A DNA stretch of 42,402 nt from Gallionellaceae bacterium (GTDB lineage: Bacteria; Pseudomonadota; Gammaproteobacteria; Burkholderiales; Gallionellaceae): the NCBI GenBank assembly GCA_004297065.1, contig SCUU01000123.1, positions 1-42,402 of the forward strand. The letters run 5' to 3'. The notes beneath the pieces are model-generated. The model was not told where the DNA came from. It did no database searches and worked only from the letters and a program-made list of their open reading frames with translations. Made by a program: the position numbers and the translations under genes. Of this stretch, positions 1-8,505 are shown one piece after another. Position 1 is the stretch's first letter. Each line of letters starts with the position of its first letter.

Positions 1-149
1 CAGAAATAACGGGACAAATGAAACGGATGGATTTTTTTGTCAGGCAAGGCGCAGACCCGCAGCCGTATGGGGTATACGGCAAGGGGATGCAACGCGGCAT
101 GGCGAAAAAAGACGCCGTTTCATGTCCCGTTATTTCTGGTTTGCGACAC
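1..149 (+). mobile_element. MITE-like repeat family A, copy 1 (left end outside window)
   Basis: This is a copy of a ~158-bp element seen complete at 20639-20796 and inverted at 24193-24339. The window opens inside the left terminal inverted repeat. The right terminal repeat GTCCCGTTATTTCTGG...GCGACA ends at 149 and is followed by CTAG. The interior carries a small palindrome around CCGTATGGGGTATACGG. No transposase fits inside it; the short open frame across it is not convincing as a gene. It lies just ahead of a terminator, in the gap before lolC. Confidence 0.8.
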
Positions 150-152
150 TAG

Positions 153-180
153 GACACCCGCCCCGCGCGGGCGTCTTTTA
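153..180 (+). terminator. Rho-independent terminator of an upstream plus-strand gene
   Basis: The stem GACACCCGC (153-161) pairs with GCGGGCGTC (167-175) with one A-C mismatch, over a CCCGC loop, and is followed by TTTTA. It precedes lolC, so it most likely ends a transcript entering from outside the window. Confidence 0.6.
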
Positions 181-241
181 TGTTTCTGGCATATGCGTTC
201 TTGTGGCAAACTAGCGCCTGTCAATTTTTGCCGTCCCCACC

Positions 242-1486
242 TTGCGTCCCTACGAACTTCTCATCGGTCTGCGTTACACCCGCGCCAAGCGCCGCAACCA
301 TTTCATTTCGTTCATTTCGATGATCTCCATGCTGGGCATCGCGCTGGGCGTGGCGGCGCTCATCATCGTTTTGTCGGTGATGAATGGTTTTCAGAAAGAG
401 ATCAGGGCACGCATTCTGGGTGTCACCCCGCATCTGCAAGTCACCGATGAAAGCGGCCAGTTGAGCGTGTGGCAACCCGTGCTGGACATCGTTCGCGCGC
501 ATCCCGAGGTGCAGAGTGCCGCGCCTTTTGTCACCGGGCAGGGCATGCTGTCGCAGAGTGACCGGGTGGAAGGCGTGATGGTGCGCGGCATTTTGCCCGA
601 GGGCGAAAACAAGCTCACCGGGCTTGGCGACAAAATGAAGGCGGGCCATCTCACCGATCTGCGCGCCGGAGAATTCGGCATCGTGCTGGGTAGCGACCTT
701 GCCCGCGCGCTCGGTGCCCGCTTGAACGACCATATTCTGCTCATCACACCGCAGGGGCAGATCACTCCCGCCGGAATGGTGCCGCGCCTCAAGCAATTTC
801 ATGTCGTGGGTATTTTCGAGGTCGGCATGTCGCCCTACGACAATGCGCTGGCGCTGGTCCACATGAACGATGCGCAAAAACTTTATCGCATGGGCGATGC
901 CGTCAGCGGCATCAGCGCGCGCCTGAAAGACCTGGATAAAGCCCGGAGCGTCACCCTCTCGCTGGAAAGCCTGTTGCCCAACAACATCTACGCCACCGAC
1001 TGGACGCGCCAGAATGCGAATTACTTCAGCGCCGTGCAGATGGAAAAGAAAATGATGTTCATCATCCTCTCGCTCATCGTCGCCGTCGCCGCGTTCAACA
1101 TCGTCTCCACGCTGGTCATGGCCGTCACCGACAAACAGGCCGACATCGCCATCCTGCGCACGCTGGGCGCATCGCCTGCCAGCATCATGAAAATCTTCAT
1201 GGTGCAGGGCGTGCTGATCGGTTTGGTCGGCGCGCTCATCGGCGTGGTCAGCGGCATCGTGGTCGCGCTGAACATCGGCAGCATCGTGCCGTTTATCGAG
1301 CACCTGTTCGGCGTGCAGTTCCTGGCAAAGGACATCTATTTCATCACCGAGCTGCCTTCCGACCTGCAGCACAGCGATGTGCTGGTCGTGGCCGCCTTCT
1401 CGTTCGCCATCAGCCTGATCGCCACGTTGTATCCGAGCTGGCGCGCTTCCAAGACCCAACCGGCGGAGGCGTTGCGCTATGAGTGA
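242..1486 (+). CDS. lolC: Lipoprotein-releasing ABC transporter permease LolC/LolE
   Basis: This is the inner-membrane permease of the Lol system, which releases mature lipoproteins from the inner membrane to the carrier LolA. It is 414 residues, the usual size. There is a hydrophobic segment at about residues 22-45, a large periplasmic domain, and three membrane segments at about 263-290, 318-342 and 378-400 (FtsX-like fold). The N-terminus [19 protein letters not shown] and the C-terminal end AEALRYE are typical of LolC/LolE. The start is TTG at 242; no strong Shine-Dalgarno is visible, so the start is chosen by homology. It overlaps lolD by 8 bases, which implies translational coupling. 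Betaproteobacteria often have a single LolC/E-type permease acting as a dimer, so LolC and LolE cannot be told apart here. Confidence 0.93.
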   Translation: MRPYELLIGLRYTRAKRRNHFISFISMISMLGIALGVAALIIVLSVMNGFQKEIRARILGVTPHLQVTDESGQLSVWQPVLDIVRAHPEVQSAAPFVTGQGMLSQSDRVEGVMVRGILPEGENKLTGLGDKMKAGHLTDLRAGEFGIVLGSDLARALGARLNDHILLITPQGQITPAGMVPRLKQFHVVGIFEVGMSPYDNALALVHMNDAQKLYRMGDAVSGISARLKDLDKARSVTLSLESLLPNNIYATDWTRQNANYFSAVQMEKKMMFIILSLIVAVAAFNIVSTLVMAVTDKQADIAILRTLGASPASIMKIFMVQGVLIGLVGALIGVVSGIVVALNIGSIVPFIEHLFGVQFLAKDIYFITELPSDLQHSDVLVVAAFSFAISLIATLYPSWRASKTQPAEALRYE

Positions 1487-2195
1487 ACATCAGGATTTAG
1501 GATTTAGGACTGAGGATTTGGAACCGGTCATTTCCTGCCGCGATCTGCGCAAGACGTTTGCCCAGGGCGAACTCAACGTTCCGGTGCTGAACGGCGTAAA
1601 TCTCGATGTGGCGCGCGGTGAACGCTTGGCCATCATCGGCAGTTCCGGCTCCGGCAAAAGCACCCTGCTGCATCTGCTGGGCGGGCTGGATAAAGCCAGC
1701 GGCGGCAGCGTGCAGATTCTGGGGCAGGATGTATTCGCCCTGAACGAAACCCGGCGCGGCGAGATGCGCAATCGTTCGCTGGGCTTCGTGTACCAGTTCC
1801 ACCACCTGCTGATGGAATTCACCGCGCTGGAAAACGTCGCCATGTCGCTGTTGATTCGAGGCATGACGCGCAAACAGGCCGAGCCCATCGCCGCGAACAT
1901 GCTGGAACTGGTGGGCTTGGGGCATCGCATGCCGCACCTCCCCGCCGAACTTTCCGGCGGCGAACGCCAGCGTGTCGCGGTGGCCCGCGCCCTGGTCACC
2001 GAGCCCGCCTGCGTGCTGGCCGACGAGCCGACCGGCAACCTCGACCGCGTGAGCGCAACCGCCCTGTTCGACCTCATGCAGTCGCTCAACGAACGCCTGC
2101 AAACCAGCTTCGTCGTCGTCACCCACGACCTCGACCTCGCCAGCCGCATGCAGCGGCAATTGAAATTAGTCGATGGGACATTGCATCCGATTTAA
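1479..2195 (+). CDS. lolD: Lipoprotein-releasing system ATP-binding protein LolD
   Basis: This is the ATPase that powers lipoprotein release by LolC/E. At 238 residues it shows Walker [10 protein letters not shown] (about 54-62), the ABC signature [15 protein letters not shown] (about 157-171), Walker [10 protein letters not shown] and the switch histidine in THDLDLA. The start ATG lies inside the end of lolC. The first ~16 residues form an unusual extension before the conserved core ([11 protein letters not shown]), encoded by a degenerate 7-base tandem repeat (GATTTAG, GATTTAG, GACTGAG, GATTTGG) at about 1493-1521. This looks like a small in-frame repeat tolerated at the N-terminus. Confidence 0.95.
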   Translation: MSEHQDLGFRTEDLEPVISCRDLRKTFAQGELNVPVLNGVNLDVARGERLAIIGSSGSGKSTLLHLLGGLDKASGGSVQILGQDVFALNETRRGEMRNRSLGFVYQFHHLLMEFTALENVAMSLLIRGMTRKQAEPIAANMLELVGLGHRMPHLPAELSGGERQRVAVARALVTEPACVLADEPTGNLDRVSATALFDLMQSLNERLQTSFVVVTHDLDLASRMQRQLKLVDGTLHPI

Positions 2196-2215
2196 CAGCC
2201 AAAGCTTTTATCCGC

Positions 2216-2263
2216 ATAACCAGCGACTAGATTGGCGTTCTTTGCCAGCCTAGTCGAATGGCT
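2216..2263 (+). repeat. Palindromic repeat family C, unit 1 (48 nt)
   Basis: The unit begins ATAACCAGCGACTAG and ends CTAGTCGAATGGCT; CGACTAG pairs with CTAGTCG. It is followed by AGAAGTTTTATCAGA, a tail also seen after other copies. It lies between lolD and tex in non-coding sequence. Related units are at 7386-7430, 7431-7475, 23406-23453, 24069-24115 and 24116-24190. Confidence 0.75.
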
Positions 2264-2273
2264 AGAAGTTTTA

Positions 2274-2565
2274 TCAGATTGCGCAGATTGACGCAGATTT
2301 AACCCCAACAAACCTTAATACCTGATGCACTCATCCCTGCTGCCTATACTTACTTTTGATCCAGATTGCCCTACGAGTTCAAACCCCCTCCAACTCCCCT
2401 AACCCCCCCATGCCCCCCTTATCAGGGGGGAGCAAGTCAGGGGGAGAGCCGAGCTGCTCCTCCCCTGAGCAGGGGAGGTTGGGAGGGGTTTGGTTTTAAT
2501 CTGGGTCAATCTGCGGTTCCTAAAGGGCACAAGAACCTCTTCGAGGTGATCTGCGGATAAACTGT
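2274..2565. repeat. Composite inverted repeat (families E and D) between lolD and tex
   Basis: The 402-base gap between lolD and tex holds no gene. Its left part, GCGCAGATTGACGCAGATTT (about 2280-2300), is matched in inverse orientation by AATCTGGGTCAATCTGCGG (about 2498-2516) and ATCTGCGGATAAACT (about 2549-2563). Between them is a second inverted repeat: CAAACCCCCTCCAACTCCCC near 2380-2400 against GGGGAGGTTGGGAGGGGTTT near 2472-2491, with CCCCCCTTATCAGGGGGG inside. The outer CGCAGATT motif is the same one that brackets the GxxExxY gene at 37247-37636. Confidence 0.7.
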
Positions 2566-2597
2566 TTTTTTACTTTCTTCAACACATCACTATTTCT

Positions 2598-4946
2598 ATG
2601 CTGCCCTCTATCGAACAACGCCTCGCCCTCGAACTCAACGCCAAAGCCGCGCAAATCGCCGCCGCAGTATCGCTGCTCGACGAAGGCGCGACCGTGCCCT
2701 TCATCGCCCGTTACCGCAAGGAAGTCACTGGCGGCCTCGACGATATTCAACTGCGCTTGCTGGAAGAGCGCCTGCGTTACTTGCGCGAACTGGAAGAGCG
2801 CCGCACGGCCATCATCGCTTCCATCCAGGAGCAAAATAAAATGACACCGGAGTTGCTCGACGCCATCACCTATGCCGAAGACAAGACCCGGCTGGAGGAT
2901 TTATACCTGCCGTACAAACCCAAGCGCCGCACCAAGGCGCAGGTCGCGCTGGAAGCGGGGCTGCTGCCTTTAGCCGAAGCCCTGCTGGCTGACCCGACAC
3001 TGACCCCGGAAACAGAAGCGGCAAGTTATTTGAAGCCCGCCTTCTCCACCGCCAACGGCGACAATCCCGGCGTGCCCGACACCAAGGCCGCGCTGGATGG
3101 CGCGCGCCAGATTTTGATGGAGCGCTTTGCCGAAGATGCCGAGTTGCTGAATGAGTTGCGCGTTTATGTGCAAGCGCACGGCGTGCTCGAAACCAAAGTG
3201 CTCGAAGGCAAGGAAGAAGCCGCCGCAAAATATTCCGACTACTTCGACTATTCCGAAACCATCGGCACCATCCCCTCGCACCGCACGCTGGCCGTGTTTC
3301 GCGGCAACCGCGAAGAGATGCTCACCGTCGCGCTGCGCCTCGACAGCGAAGCCGAAAAACCGAAGTGGGATGCGCCGTTCAACCCGTGCGAAGGCCGCAT
3401 CGCCGCCCGCTTCGGCATCAGCAATCTGGATCGCCCTGCCGACAAATGGCTGATCGACACCGTGCGCTGGACCTGGCGCGTGAAGAGCTTTCTGCATCTG
3501 GAAACCGAGCTGCGCGGCACGCTACGCGAACGCGCCGAAACCGAGGCGATCAACGTCTTCGCGCGCAATCTGAAAGATCTGCTGCTGGCCGCGCCCGCCG
3601 GCCCGCGCGCCACCATGGGGCTAGACCCCGGCATGCGCACCGGCGTGAAAGTCGCCGTCGTCGATGCCACCGGCAAGGTGGTCGATACCGCCGTGATCTA
3701 TCCGCACCAGCCCAAAAACGATTGGGACGGTTCGCTGCACACGCTGTCCAACTTGGCCGAGAAACACAAAGTCGCGCTGATCTCCATCGGCAACGGTACG
3801 GCCTCGCGCGAGACCGATAAGCTGGCGCAAGACCTCATCAAGGCGCGTCCCGAATTGAATCTCAGCAAGATCGTCGTGTCCGAAGCGGGCGCGTCGGTTT
3901 ATTCCGCTTCCGAATTCGCCTCGCGCGAATTCCCCGACATGGATGTGTCGCTGCGCGGCGCGGTCTCCATCGCGCGCCGCCTGCAAGACCCGCTGGCCGA
4001 GCTGGTGAAGATCGACCCCAAAGCCATCGGCGTCGGCCAGTACCAGCACGACGTAAGCCAGTTCCAACTGGCGCGCTCGCTCGATGCGGTGGTGGAAGAT
4101 TGCGTGAACGCCGTGGGCGTGGACGTAAACACCGCCTCCGCGCCCCTGCTCGCCCGCGTCTCTGGCCTGAGCAGCGCCGTCGCGCAAAACATCGTCGCAC
4201 ACCGCGAGTTGAAAGGCATGTTTACCTCGCGCAAAGCCCTGCTGGACGTGCCGCGTCTGGGTGAAAAAGCCTTTGAACAGGCGGCGGGATTCTTGCGCGT
4301 CATGGGCGGAGAAAATCCGCTGGATGCTTCCGCCGTCCACCCCGAGTCCTATCCCTTGGTGAAAAAAATCCTCGCCGACCTCAAGAAGGACATCAAAGAA
4401 ATCATCGGCGACAGCAAGCTACTGCAATCGTTAAATCCGGTGAAATACGCGGACGAAAGATTCGGCGTGCCGACCATCGCCGACATTTTGAAAGAGCTGG
4501 ATAAACCCGGTCGCGACCCGCGCCCCGAATTCACCACCGCCACCTTCAAAGAAGGCGTGGAAGAATTGAAAGACCTGCGCCCCGACATGATTTTGGAAGG
4601 CGTGGTCACCAACGTCGCCGCCTTCGGCGCGTTCGTGGACATCGGCGTGCATCAGGACGGCCTGGTGCATATCTCCGCCCTCTCCAACACCTTCGTCAAA
4701 GACCCGCACACCGTCGTCAAAGCAGGGCAAGTGGTCAAAGTCAAAGTGCTGGAAGTGGACGAAAAACGCAAACGCATCGCCCTCACCCTGCGCCTGACCG
4801 ACAGCGCCGCCGCAAGCGGCAAAGCAACGTCACCCGCCGATAAGCTGAACGACGCCAAGCGCATGGGGCAACATAAGCGGCAGGAAGAGCGCCAAGCAGT
4901 GCCGAACAACGCGATGGCGGCGGCGTTTGCGAAGCTGAGGGGGTAA
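2598..4946 (+). CDS. tex: Tex family RNA-binding transcription accessory protein
   Basis: Tex is a conserved cytoplasmic nucleic-acid-binding protein associated with transcription; its precise role varies between species. The 782-residue length is normal. Domains in order: helical Tex N-terminal region (about 1-200), YqgF/RNase H-like fold beginning near [16 protein letters not shown] (about 338), a helix-hairpin-helix region (about 503-570, with [20 protein letters not shown]), and a C-terminal S1 domain (about 658-732, [20 protein letters not shown]). The tail after S1 is basic and Ala-rich. The start ATG at 2598 gives the standard N-terminus [13 protein letters not shown]; no clear ribosome-binding site is seen. 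It appears to be a single-gene unit. Confidence 0.96.
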   Translation: MLPSIEQRLALELNAKAAQIAAAVSLLDEGATVPFIARYRKEVTGGLDDIQLRLLEERLRYLRELEERRTAIIASIQEQNKMTPELLDAITYAEDKTRLEDLYLPYKPKRRTKAQVALEAGLLPLAEALLADPTLTPETEAASYLKPAFSTANGDNPGVPDTKAALDGARQILMERFAEDAELLNELRVYVQAHGVLETKVLEGKEEAAAKYSDYFDYSETIGTIPSHRTLAVFRGNREEMLTVALRLDSEAEKPKWDAPFNPCEGRIAARFGISNLDRPADKWLIDTVRWTWRVKSFLHLETELRGTLRERAETEAINVFARNLKDLLLAAPAGPRATMGLDPGMRTGVKVAVVDATGKVVDTAVIYPHQPKNDWDGSLHTLSNLAEKHKVALISIGNGTASRETDKLAQDLIKARPELNLSKIVVSEAGASVYSASEFASREFPDMDVSLRGAVSIARRLQDPLAELVKIDPKAIGVGQYQHDVSQFQLARSLDAVVEDCVNAVGVDVNTASAPLLARVSGLSSAVAQNIVAHRELKGMFTSRKALLDVPRLGEKAFEQAAGFLRVMGGENPLDASAVHPESYPLVKKILADLKKDIKEIIGDSKLLQSLNPVKYADERFGVPTIADILKELDKPGRDPRPEFTTATFKEGVEELKDLRPDMILEGVVTNVAAFGAFVDIGVHQDGLVHISALSNTFVKDPHTVVKAGQVVKVKVLEVDEKRKRIALTLRLTDSAAASGKATSPADKLNDAKRMGQHKRQEERQAVPNNAMAAAFAKLRG

Positions 4947-5041
4947 TAATTACTTAGTGGTATCCCAACAAAATATACAATGCAGCCTAACTCATATGTC
5001 ACCCAATCATTCTTCTAACAATTGTCTTTAGGAGTTTCCTC

Positions 5042-5503
5042 ATGGCAACCTGCTTTGTGATTCAGCCCTTCGATTCAGGAAAGTTCGATAAACGCTTTGC
5101 GGATATTTACAAGCCAGCAATCGAGGCGGCTGGACTTGAAACATATAGAGTAGACAAAGACCCAACAGTACTAATCCCCATTGATGCTATTGAAGAAGGA
5201 ATCCGCAAGGCATCTGTTTATCTCGCAGATATAACCGCCGACAATCCGAATGTTTGGTATGAGCTAGGTTTTGCATTTGCTTCTGGACGCCCTGTTGCAA
5301 TGATTTGCTCCGAAGAGCGAACAGGAAAAAAGTATCCATTCGATATTCAACACCGCAGCATCATTCCATATCTCGCAGATGCCCCAAGTGACTTTGACAA
5401 ACTACGAGAAAGCCTGACTGAACGCAGTAAATATCCCCCGGCCATGTCTTTCCGTTTCAGCTGCTTGCGCAGCACCGCCTTGCCACGCCCATCTACGCCG
5501 TGA
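5042..5503 (+). pseudogene. TIR/nucleoside 2-deoxyribosyltransferase-like protein, 3' end replaced by IS110 fragment
   Basis: A good ribosome-binding site (AGGAG, 7 bases before ATG) supports the start. Residues 1-131 look genuine: MATCFVIQPFDSGKFDKRF, then LADITADNPNVWYELGFAFA (61-80), where Glu74 in WYELG is the expected catalytic-type glutamate of the nucleoside deoxyribosyltransferase/TIR-like superfamily. From about residue 132 the frame reads antisense through an IS110-family transposase fragment, so the last ~20 residues are not native. Base composition is more AT-rich than in neighbouring genes, which suggests acquisition. Proteins with this motif are often predicted nucleotide-handling or defence effectors; function here is not shown. 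A possible displaced 3' end lies at 6290-6385. Confidence 0.65.
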
Positions 5504-5553
5504 ACCTGGAAAAACTCCTTTGCCAAATCGATGCCTATTGTCGTAATCTTCAT
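5437..5553 (-). pseudogene. IS110/IS1111-family transposase, N-terminal fragment
   Basis: The minus strand reads MKITTIGIDLAKEFFQVHG followed by VDGRGKAVLRKQLKRKDMAG, the canonical start of IS110-family DEDD transposases with the first catalytic aspartate in GIDLAK. Similarity stops after about 39 residues, at about 5437, where the sequence joins the TIR-like gene. The upstream flank to about 5635 (including GGACGCCCACTTCCCGATAC on the minus strand) resembles the left end of such elements. The rest of the transposase is missing, so this is a remnant. Confidence 0.75.
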
Positions 5554-5634
5554 TTCGGACGCTCCTCTCTGTTTGGTGGGCATTACAGCAACCACTACTT
5601 TGGCACTCTGATGCCGTATCGGGAAGTGGGCGTC

Positions 5635-6287
5635 CATTCCATTAAAGCCGGGGGCTTTATTTTGTGAGCCGCTCAAAGCGGCTTAACGGGGTCGCTTACG
5701 CGACCCCTACCCTTGGTGCCACCTGAAGGTGGCCGGTCAGCGCCACAGGTTCATCTGGTCTATGCGCCTGTCTTCTTCCCCCTGGGGGCGGATATGCTCT
5801 CGTATCGTTTCTTCGTCTCGCCCTACCGTTGATACGAAGTAGCCTCTCGCCCAGAAGTGCTGCCCCACAAAGTTGCACTTACGTTCTCCGTACACCCGAG
5901 CCAAATGGATCGCACTCTTGCCTTTGATATATCCCACCACCTGTGACACCGAATATTTCGGCGGGATCGATATCAACATGTGCACGTGATCCTGCATCAA
6001 GTGCCCTTCTTCCACTCGGCTCTCTTTATAGCTGGCCAGTTTCTTGAAGACTTCTCCAAGGTGTGGCCTCAGCTGCTCGCACAACGTTTTTCTTCTACAT
6101 TTCGGAATGAATACCACGTGGTATTTGCACTCCCATTTGCTATGGCTTAGGCTTTCGCTGTCGTCCATCTCGACTCTCCTTTCTTCGTGTGCTTGGCGGC
6201 TCACGATTGGAGTGTCGCTGATGGACTCCCGTATATGTCAAACTTCTACTGCCACCCCGGCATAGCCGGGGGATTTCCCTTCATGGG
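5635..6287 (-). mobile_element. IS200/IS605-type insertion sequence (tnpA only)
   Basis: The limits are approximate. The element carries one tnpA gene and no tnpB. On the tnpA-upstream side there is a subterminal hairpin CCCCGGCATAGCCGGGG (about 6255-6271). On the downstream side there is a series of hairpins: GGGGTCGCTTACGCGACCCC (5685-5704), AGCCGCTCAAAGCGGCT (about 5667-5683) and AAAGCCGGGGGCTTT (about 5644-5658). Subterminal hairpins instead of inverted terminal repeats fit single-strand transposition by IS200-type TnpA. It sits directly beside the IS110 remnant. Confidence 0.7.
5737..6168 (-). CDS. tnpA: IS200-type HUH transposase TnpA, probably inactive
   Basis: The protein is 143 residues from the ATG at 6168, chosen because AGGAG lies 7 bases upstream; a longer frame starts at 6204. 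SHSKWECKYHVVFIPKCRRK is the typical IS200 N-terminus and QDHVHMLISIPP holds the HUH histidine pair that binds the metal. The segment IREHIRPQGEEDRRIDQMNL aligns with the helix that normally carries the catalytic tyrosine (usual pattern xxYIxxQ). Here the position is histidine (codon CAT at 5796-5794), one base away from a Tyr codon. If the alignment is right the enzyme cannot form the phosphotyrosine link, although the frame is intact. Confidence 0.88.
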   Translation of the reverse strand: MDDSESLSHSKWECKYHVVFIPKCRRKTLCEQLRPHLGEVFKKLASYKESRVEEGHLMQDHVHMLISIPPKYSVSQVVGYIKGKSAIHLARVYGERKCNFVGQHFWARGYFVSTVGRDEETIREHIRPQGEEDRRIDQMNLWR

Positions 6288-6289
6288 TT

Positions 6290-6385
6290 AAAGAGGGAGA
6301 GCGCCCTGCCCATGCCGAAGAAATTAAGGACGGGAAGGATATATTGTTTGCCGAAAGGACTTCAACAAACAAAATACTGATATAG
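6290..6385 (+). pseudogene. Possible displaced 3' end of the TIR-like gene
   Basis: Immediately after the IS200 element a plus-strand open frame reads GERPAHAEEIKDGKDILFAE then RTSTNKILI and stops with TAG at 6383-6385. It has no start of its own and a composition like the 5' fragment at 5042-5436. I infer it may be the original C-terminus cut off by the insertions. The evidence is only position and coding-like composition. Confidence 0.3.
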
Positions 6386-6469
6386 GAAACTGCTCGCCAC
6401 AACGTATGGCAAGAAACTCATAGAAAGGGCGAAACGCAAAAACCCGGCACCCGCCCCCATCTTACGAGG

Positions 6470-6925
6470 TCAGGCGCCGAGGATGCCCTTACCAGCTGGC
6501 TTCGCAGCTGGTTTTGCTGCTGGTTTTGCTGCCGGCTTAGCCGCTACTTTTTTCGCTGCGACTTTTTTAGCTGCAGGCTTTTTAGCGACCTCTTTCTTCG
6601 CTGTCGGCTTAGCCGCTACTTTTTTCGCTGCGACTTTTTTAGCTGCAGGCTTTTTAGCGACCTCTTTCTTCGCTGCCGGCTTAGCCGCTATTTTTTTCGC
6701 TGCGACTTTTTTAGCTGCCGGCTTTTTGGCGACCTCTTTTTTTGCTACAGGCTTAGCCGCTATTTTTTTCGCTGCGACTTTTTTAGCTGCCGGCTTTTTG
6801 GCGACCTCTTTTTTTGCTACAGGCTTAGCGGCGACTTTTTTTGCGGCTGGTTTTTTGGCAGCGGCTTTTTTCGCTGCCGGTTTCTTGGTGTCGGAGGTCT
6901 TTGCTTTGGTAGTTGTTGCAGCCAT
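6470..6925 (-). CDS. Histone H1-like Lys/Ala/Pro-rich repeat protein
   Basis: This 151-residue, extremely basic protein is made of Lys, Ala, Pro and Val with no folded domain visible. After MAATTTKAKTSDTKKPAAKK it consists of about four units of 24 residues (pattern KKPAAKKVAAKK, then IAAKPVAKKEVA), encoded by 72-base tandem repeats (for example 6537 and 6609), ending in AAKPAAKPAGKGILGA. Such proteins resemble eukaryotic histone H1 tails and the AlgP/HctB-type bacterial proteins that bind DNA nonspecifically. The ATG at 6925 is preferred over that at 6931, because AAGGA is 6 bases before it but would abut the first ATG. Repeat number is expected to vary between strains. Confidence 0.85.
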   Translation of the reverse strand: MAATTTKAKTSDTKKPAAKKAAAKKPAAKKVAAKPVAKKEVAKKPAAKKVAAKKIAAKPVAKKEVAKKPAAKKVAAKKIAAKPAAKKEVAKKPAAKKVAAKKVAAKPTAKKEVAKKPAAKKVAAKKVAAKPAAKPAAKPAAKPAGKGILGA

Positions 6926-7087
6926 TTTCATTCCTTATAAAAATTTATTTGACTAAAACCATGCACTACATTTCGTGCAACCGCTGCACTCCCAAACACT
7001 TTTTTGCTCCCTGAAATCCCTAACGCGCTTGGTGGCAACATTCTATGCGTGAATAAATTTAATACGCAACATATTTGTGCGGTTTTC

Positions 7088-7114
7088 ACAAAAAAAATCA
7101 CGCGATGATTTTTT
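7088..7114 (-). terminator. Possible rho-independent terminator overlapping the lysA stop
   Basis: On the minus strand AAAAAATCA, a TCGCG loop and TGATTTTTT form a 9-bp AT-rich stem followed by further T. The lysA stop codon TGA (7100-7098) is part of the stem. The weak AT-rich stem makes this moderate evidence. Confidence 0.45.
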
Positions 7115-8504
7115 CCCCGGCGAACAATTGCCGCACGGTTTCGCGTTCGCGGATAAGATGTGCGGACACACCATCCACCATCACTTCGGCCGCCCTGGGT
7201 CGTGTATTGTAGTTGGAACTCATGCTCATGCCGTATGCGCCAGCCGACATCAAAGCCAGCAGAGAACCTTGGTCCAGCGCCATTTCTCGGCCATGCCCGA
7301 GAAAATCTCCGGTCTCGCAAATCGGGCCGACTACTTCGTAAATTTGAGGTTGCTTTTCTCGTTCGCCCCCTCGCCCGCTGGCGGGATAACCAGCGACTTG
7401 CACGGCTTTATCGTGCTTAGTCGAGTGGCTATAACCAATGGCTTGCTGCAGTTTTTGCAGCTTAGCCAGATGGCTAGAGGCTTCATCAGTAGTTTCATCA
7501 GAGGATCGAGGTGAGGGCTCTCGTTGTACCGGCAAAATCGCGTGATACGCATCGTACAAAGCCGGGCGCATCAGATCGTTCATCGCCGCATCGACGATGG
7601 CGAAATGTTTTTCTGCGCCCGGCTTCAAATATTCCACGCGGGTCAGCAGCACACCCGCGTTGCCCACCAGCACACGTCCCGGCTCGACGATTAGCTTCTC
7701 GCTGCGCCCCCGCAACGCACCCAGCAGCGCTTGCGCGTAGTCGGCAATCGACGGCGGCGTTTCGTCGTCGTAGCGTATGCCCAGCCCGCCGCCGAGATCG
7801 AGATGCTCCAGCTTGATGCCCTCGCTTGCCAACTGATCGACCAGCACCAACACTTTTTCCGCAGCCGCAATGAACGGGCTGGTTTCGGTGAGCTGCGAAC
7901 CGATGTGGCAATCCATACCGGTCACGCGCAGATGAGCCATGCCAGCCGCCTTGCGGTACAGCGCCATTGCATCGGCATAGGCCACGCCGAATTTGTTTTG
8001 CTTCAGCCCGGTGGATATATACGGATGCGTCTTCGCATCCACATCGGGATTCACGCGAAAACTGATCGCCGCCACCTTGCCCATGCTAGCGGCCACCTCG
8101 TTGAGACGATCCAGCTCCGCTGCCGACTCCACGTTGAAGCACAGGATATTTGCTTCAAGCGCGAGGCGCATTTCCGATTCCGTCTTGCCCACGCCGGAGA
8201 ACACCACCTTGCCCGCATCGCCGCCCGCCGCCAGCACGCGCTGCAACTCGCCGCCGGAAACAATATCGAAGCCCGCGCCCAGACGCGCGAACAGATTGAG
8301 AATCGCCAGATTGGAATTGGACTTCACCGAGAAGCAGATCAGGTGCTCGCGCGCTTTAAGCGCATCGGCGAACTGGCGGTAGGCATCGGTCAGCGCCGCG
8401 CGCGAATACACATAGCACGGAGTACCGAACTTTTCGGCGATGTCCGCAAGAGCAACGTTCTCGGCAAACAACTGGTCTTGTTGATAATGAAAATATTGGT
8501 TCAT
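7098..8504 (-). CDS. lysA: Diaminopimelate decarboxylase with in-frame palindrome insertion
   Basis: LysA is a PLP enzyme that decarboxylates meso-diaminopimelate to lysine in the cytoplasm. The PLP lysine is K61 in CFSVKSNSNL; HIGSQL (200-205), EPGRVLVGNAG (275-284 region) and CETGDFLG (about 397-404) are conserved. The start MNQYFHYQQ at 8504 is one base after the lptM stop. The protein is 468 residues, about 50 longer than usual. The extra part (about 328-387, between ILPVQ and IYEVVGP) is encoded by two tandem 45-nt family C repeat units (7386-7475) plus flanks, and contains GYSHSTKHDKAVQVAGYPA. The frame is kept and catalytic motifs on both sides are intact, so the enzyme is probably functional with an added surface loop. 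Confidence 0.95.
   Translation of the reverse strand: MNQYFHYQQDQLFAENVALADIAEKFGTPCYVYSRAALTDAYRQFADALKAREHLICFSVKSNSNLAILNLFARLGAGFDIVSGGELQRVLAAGGDAGKVVFSGVGKTESEMRLALEANILCFNVESAAELDRLNEVAASMGKVAAISFRVNPDVDAKTHPYISTGLKQNKFGVAYADAMALYRKAAGMAHLRVTGMDCHIGSQLTETSPFIAAAEKVLVLVDQLASEGIKLEHLDLGGGLGIRYDDETPPSIADYAQALLGALRGRSEKLIVEPGRVLVGNAGVLLTRVEYLKPGAEKHFAIVDAAMNDLMRPALYDAYHAILPVQREPSPRSSDETTDEASSHLAKLQKLQQAIGYSHSTKHDKAVQVAGYPASGRGGEREKQPQIYEVVGPICETGDFLGHGREMALDQGSLLALMSAGAYGMSMSSNYNTRPRAAEVMVDGVSAHLIRERETVRQLFAGEKIIA
7386..7475 (+). repeat. Palindromic repeat family C, two tandem 45-nt units inside lysA
   Basis: Unit 2 (7386-7430) starts ATAACCAGCGACTTGCACGG and ends CGTGCTTAGTCGAGTGGCT. Unit 3 (7431-7475) starts ATAACCAATGGCTTGCTGCA and ends TGCAGCTTAGCCAGATGGCT. 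Ends are conserved while stems differ with matching partners: CGACT with AGTCG in unit 2, GGCT with AGCC in unit 3; GCACG with CGTGC in unit 2, CTGCA with TGCAG in unit 3. Both are 45 nt, so the lysA frame is unaffected. Confidence 0.8.
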
Positions 8505-8505
8505 A

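Noticed and set aside
37-450. Small protein encoded in the MITE and continuing into lolC
   Set aside because: The frame crosses the element, a terminator and the lolC coding region in a different frame; similar frames in other copies do not share a C-terminus.
7386-7475. Family C tandem units as a CRISPR array
   Set aside because: Repeats abut with no unique spacers, are palindromic throughout, and no cas gene is present.
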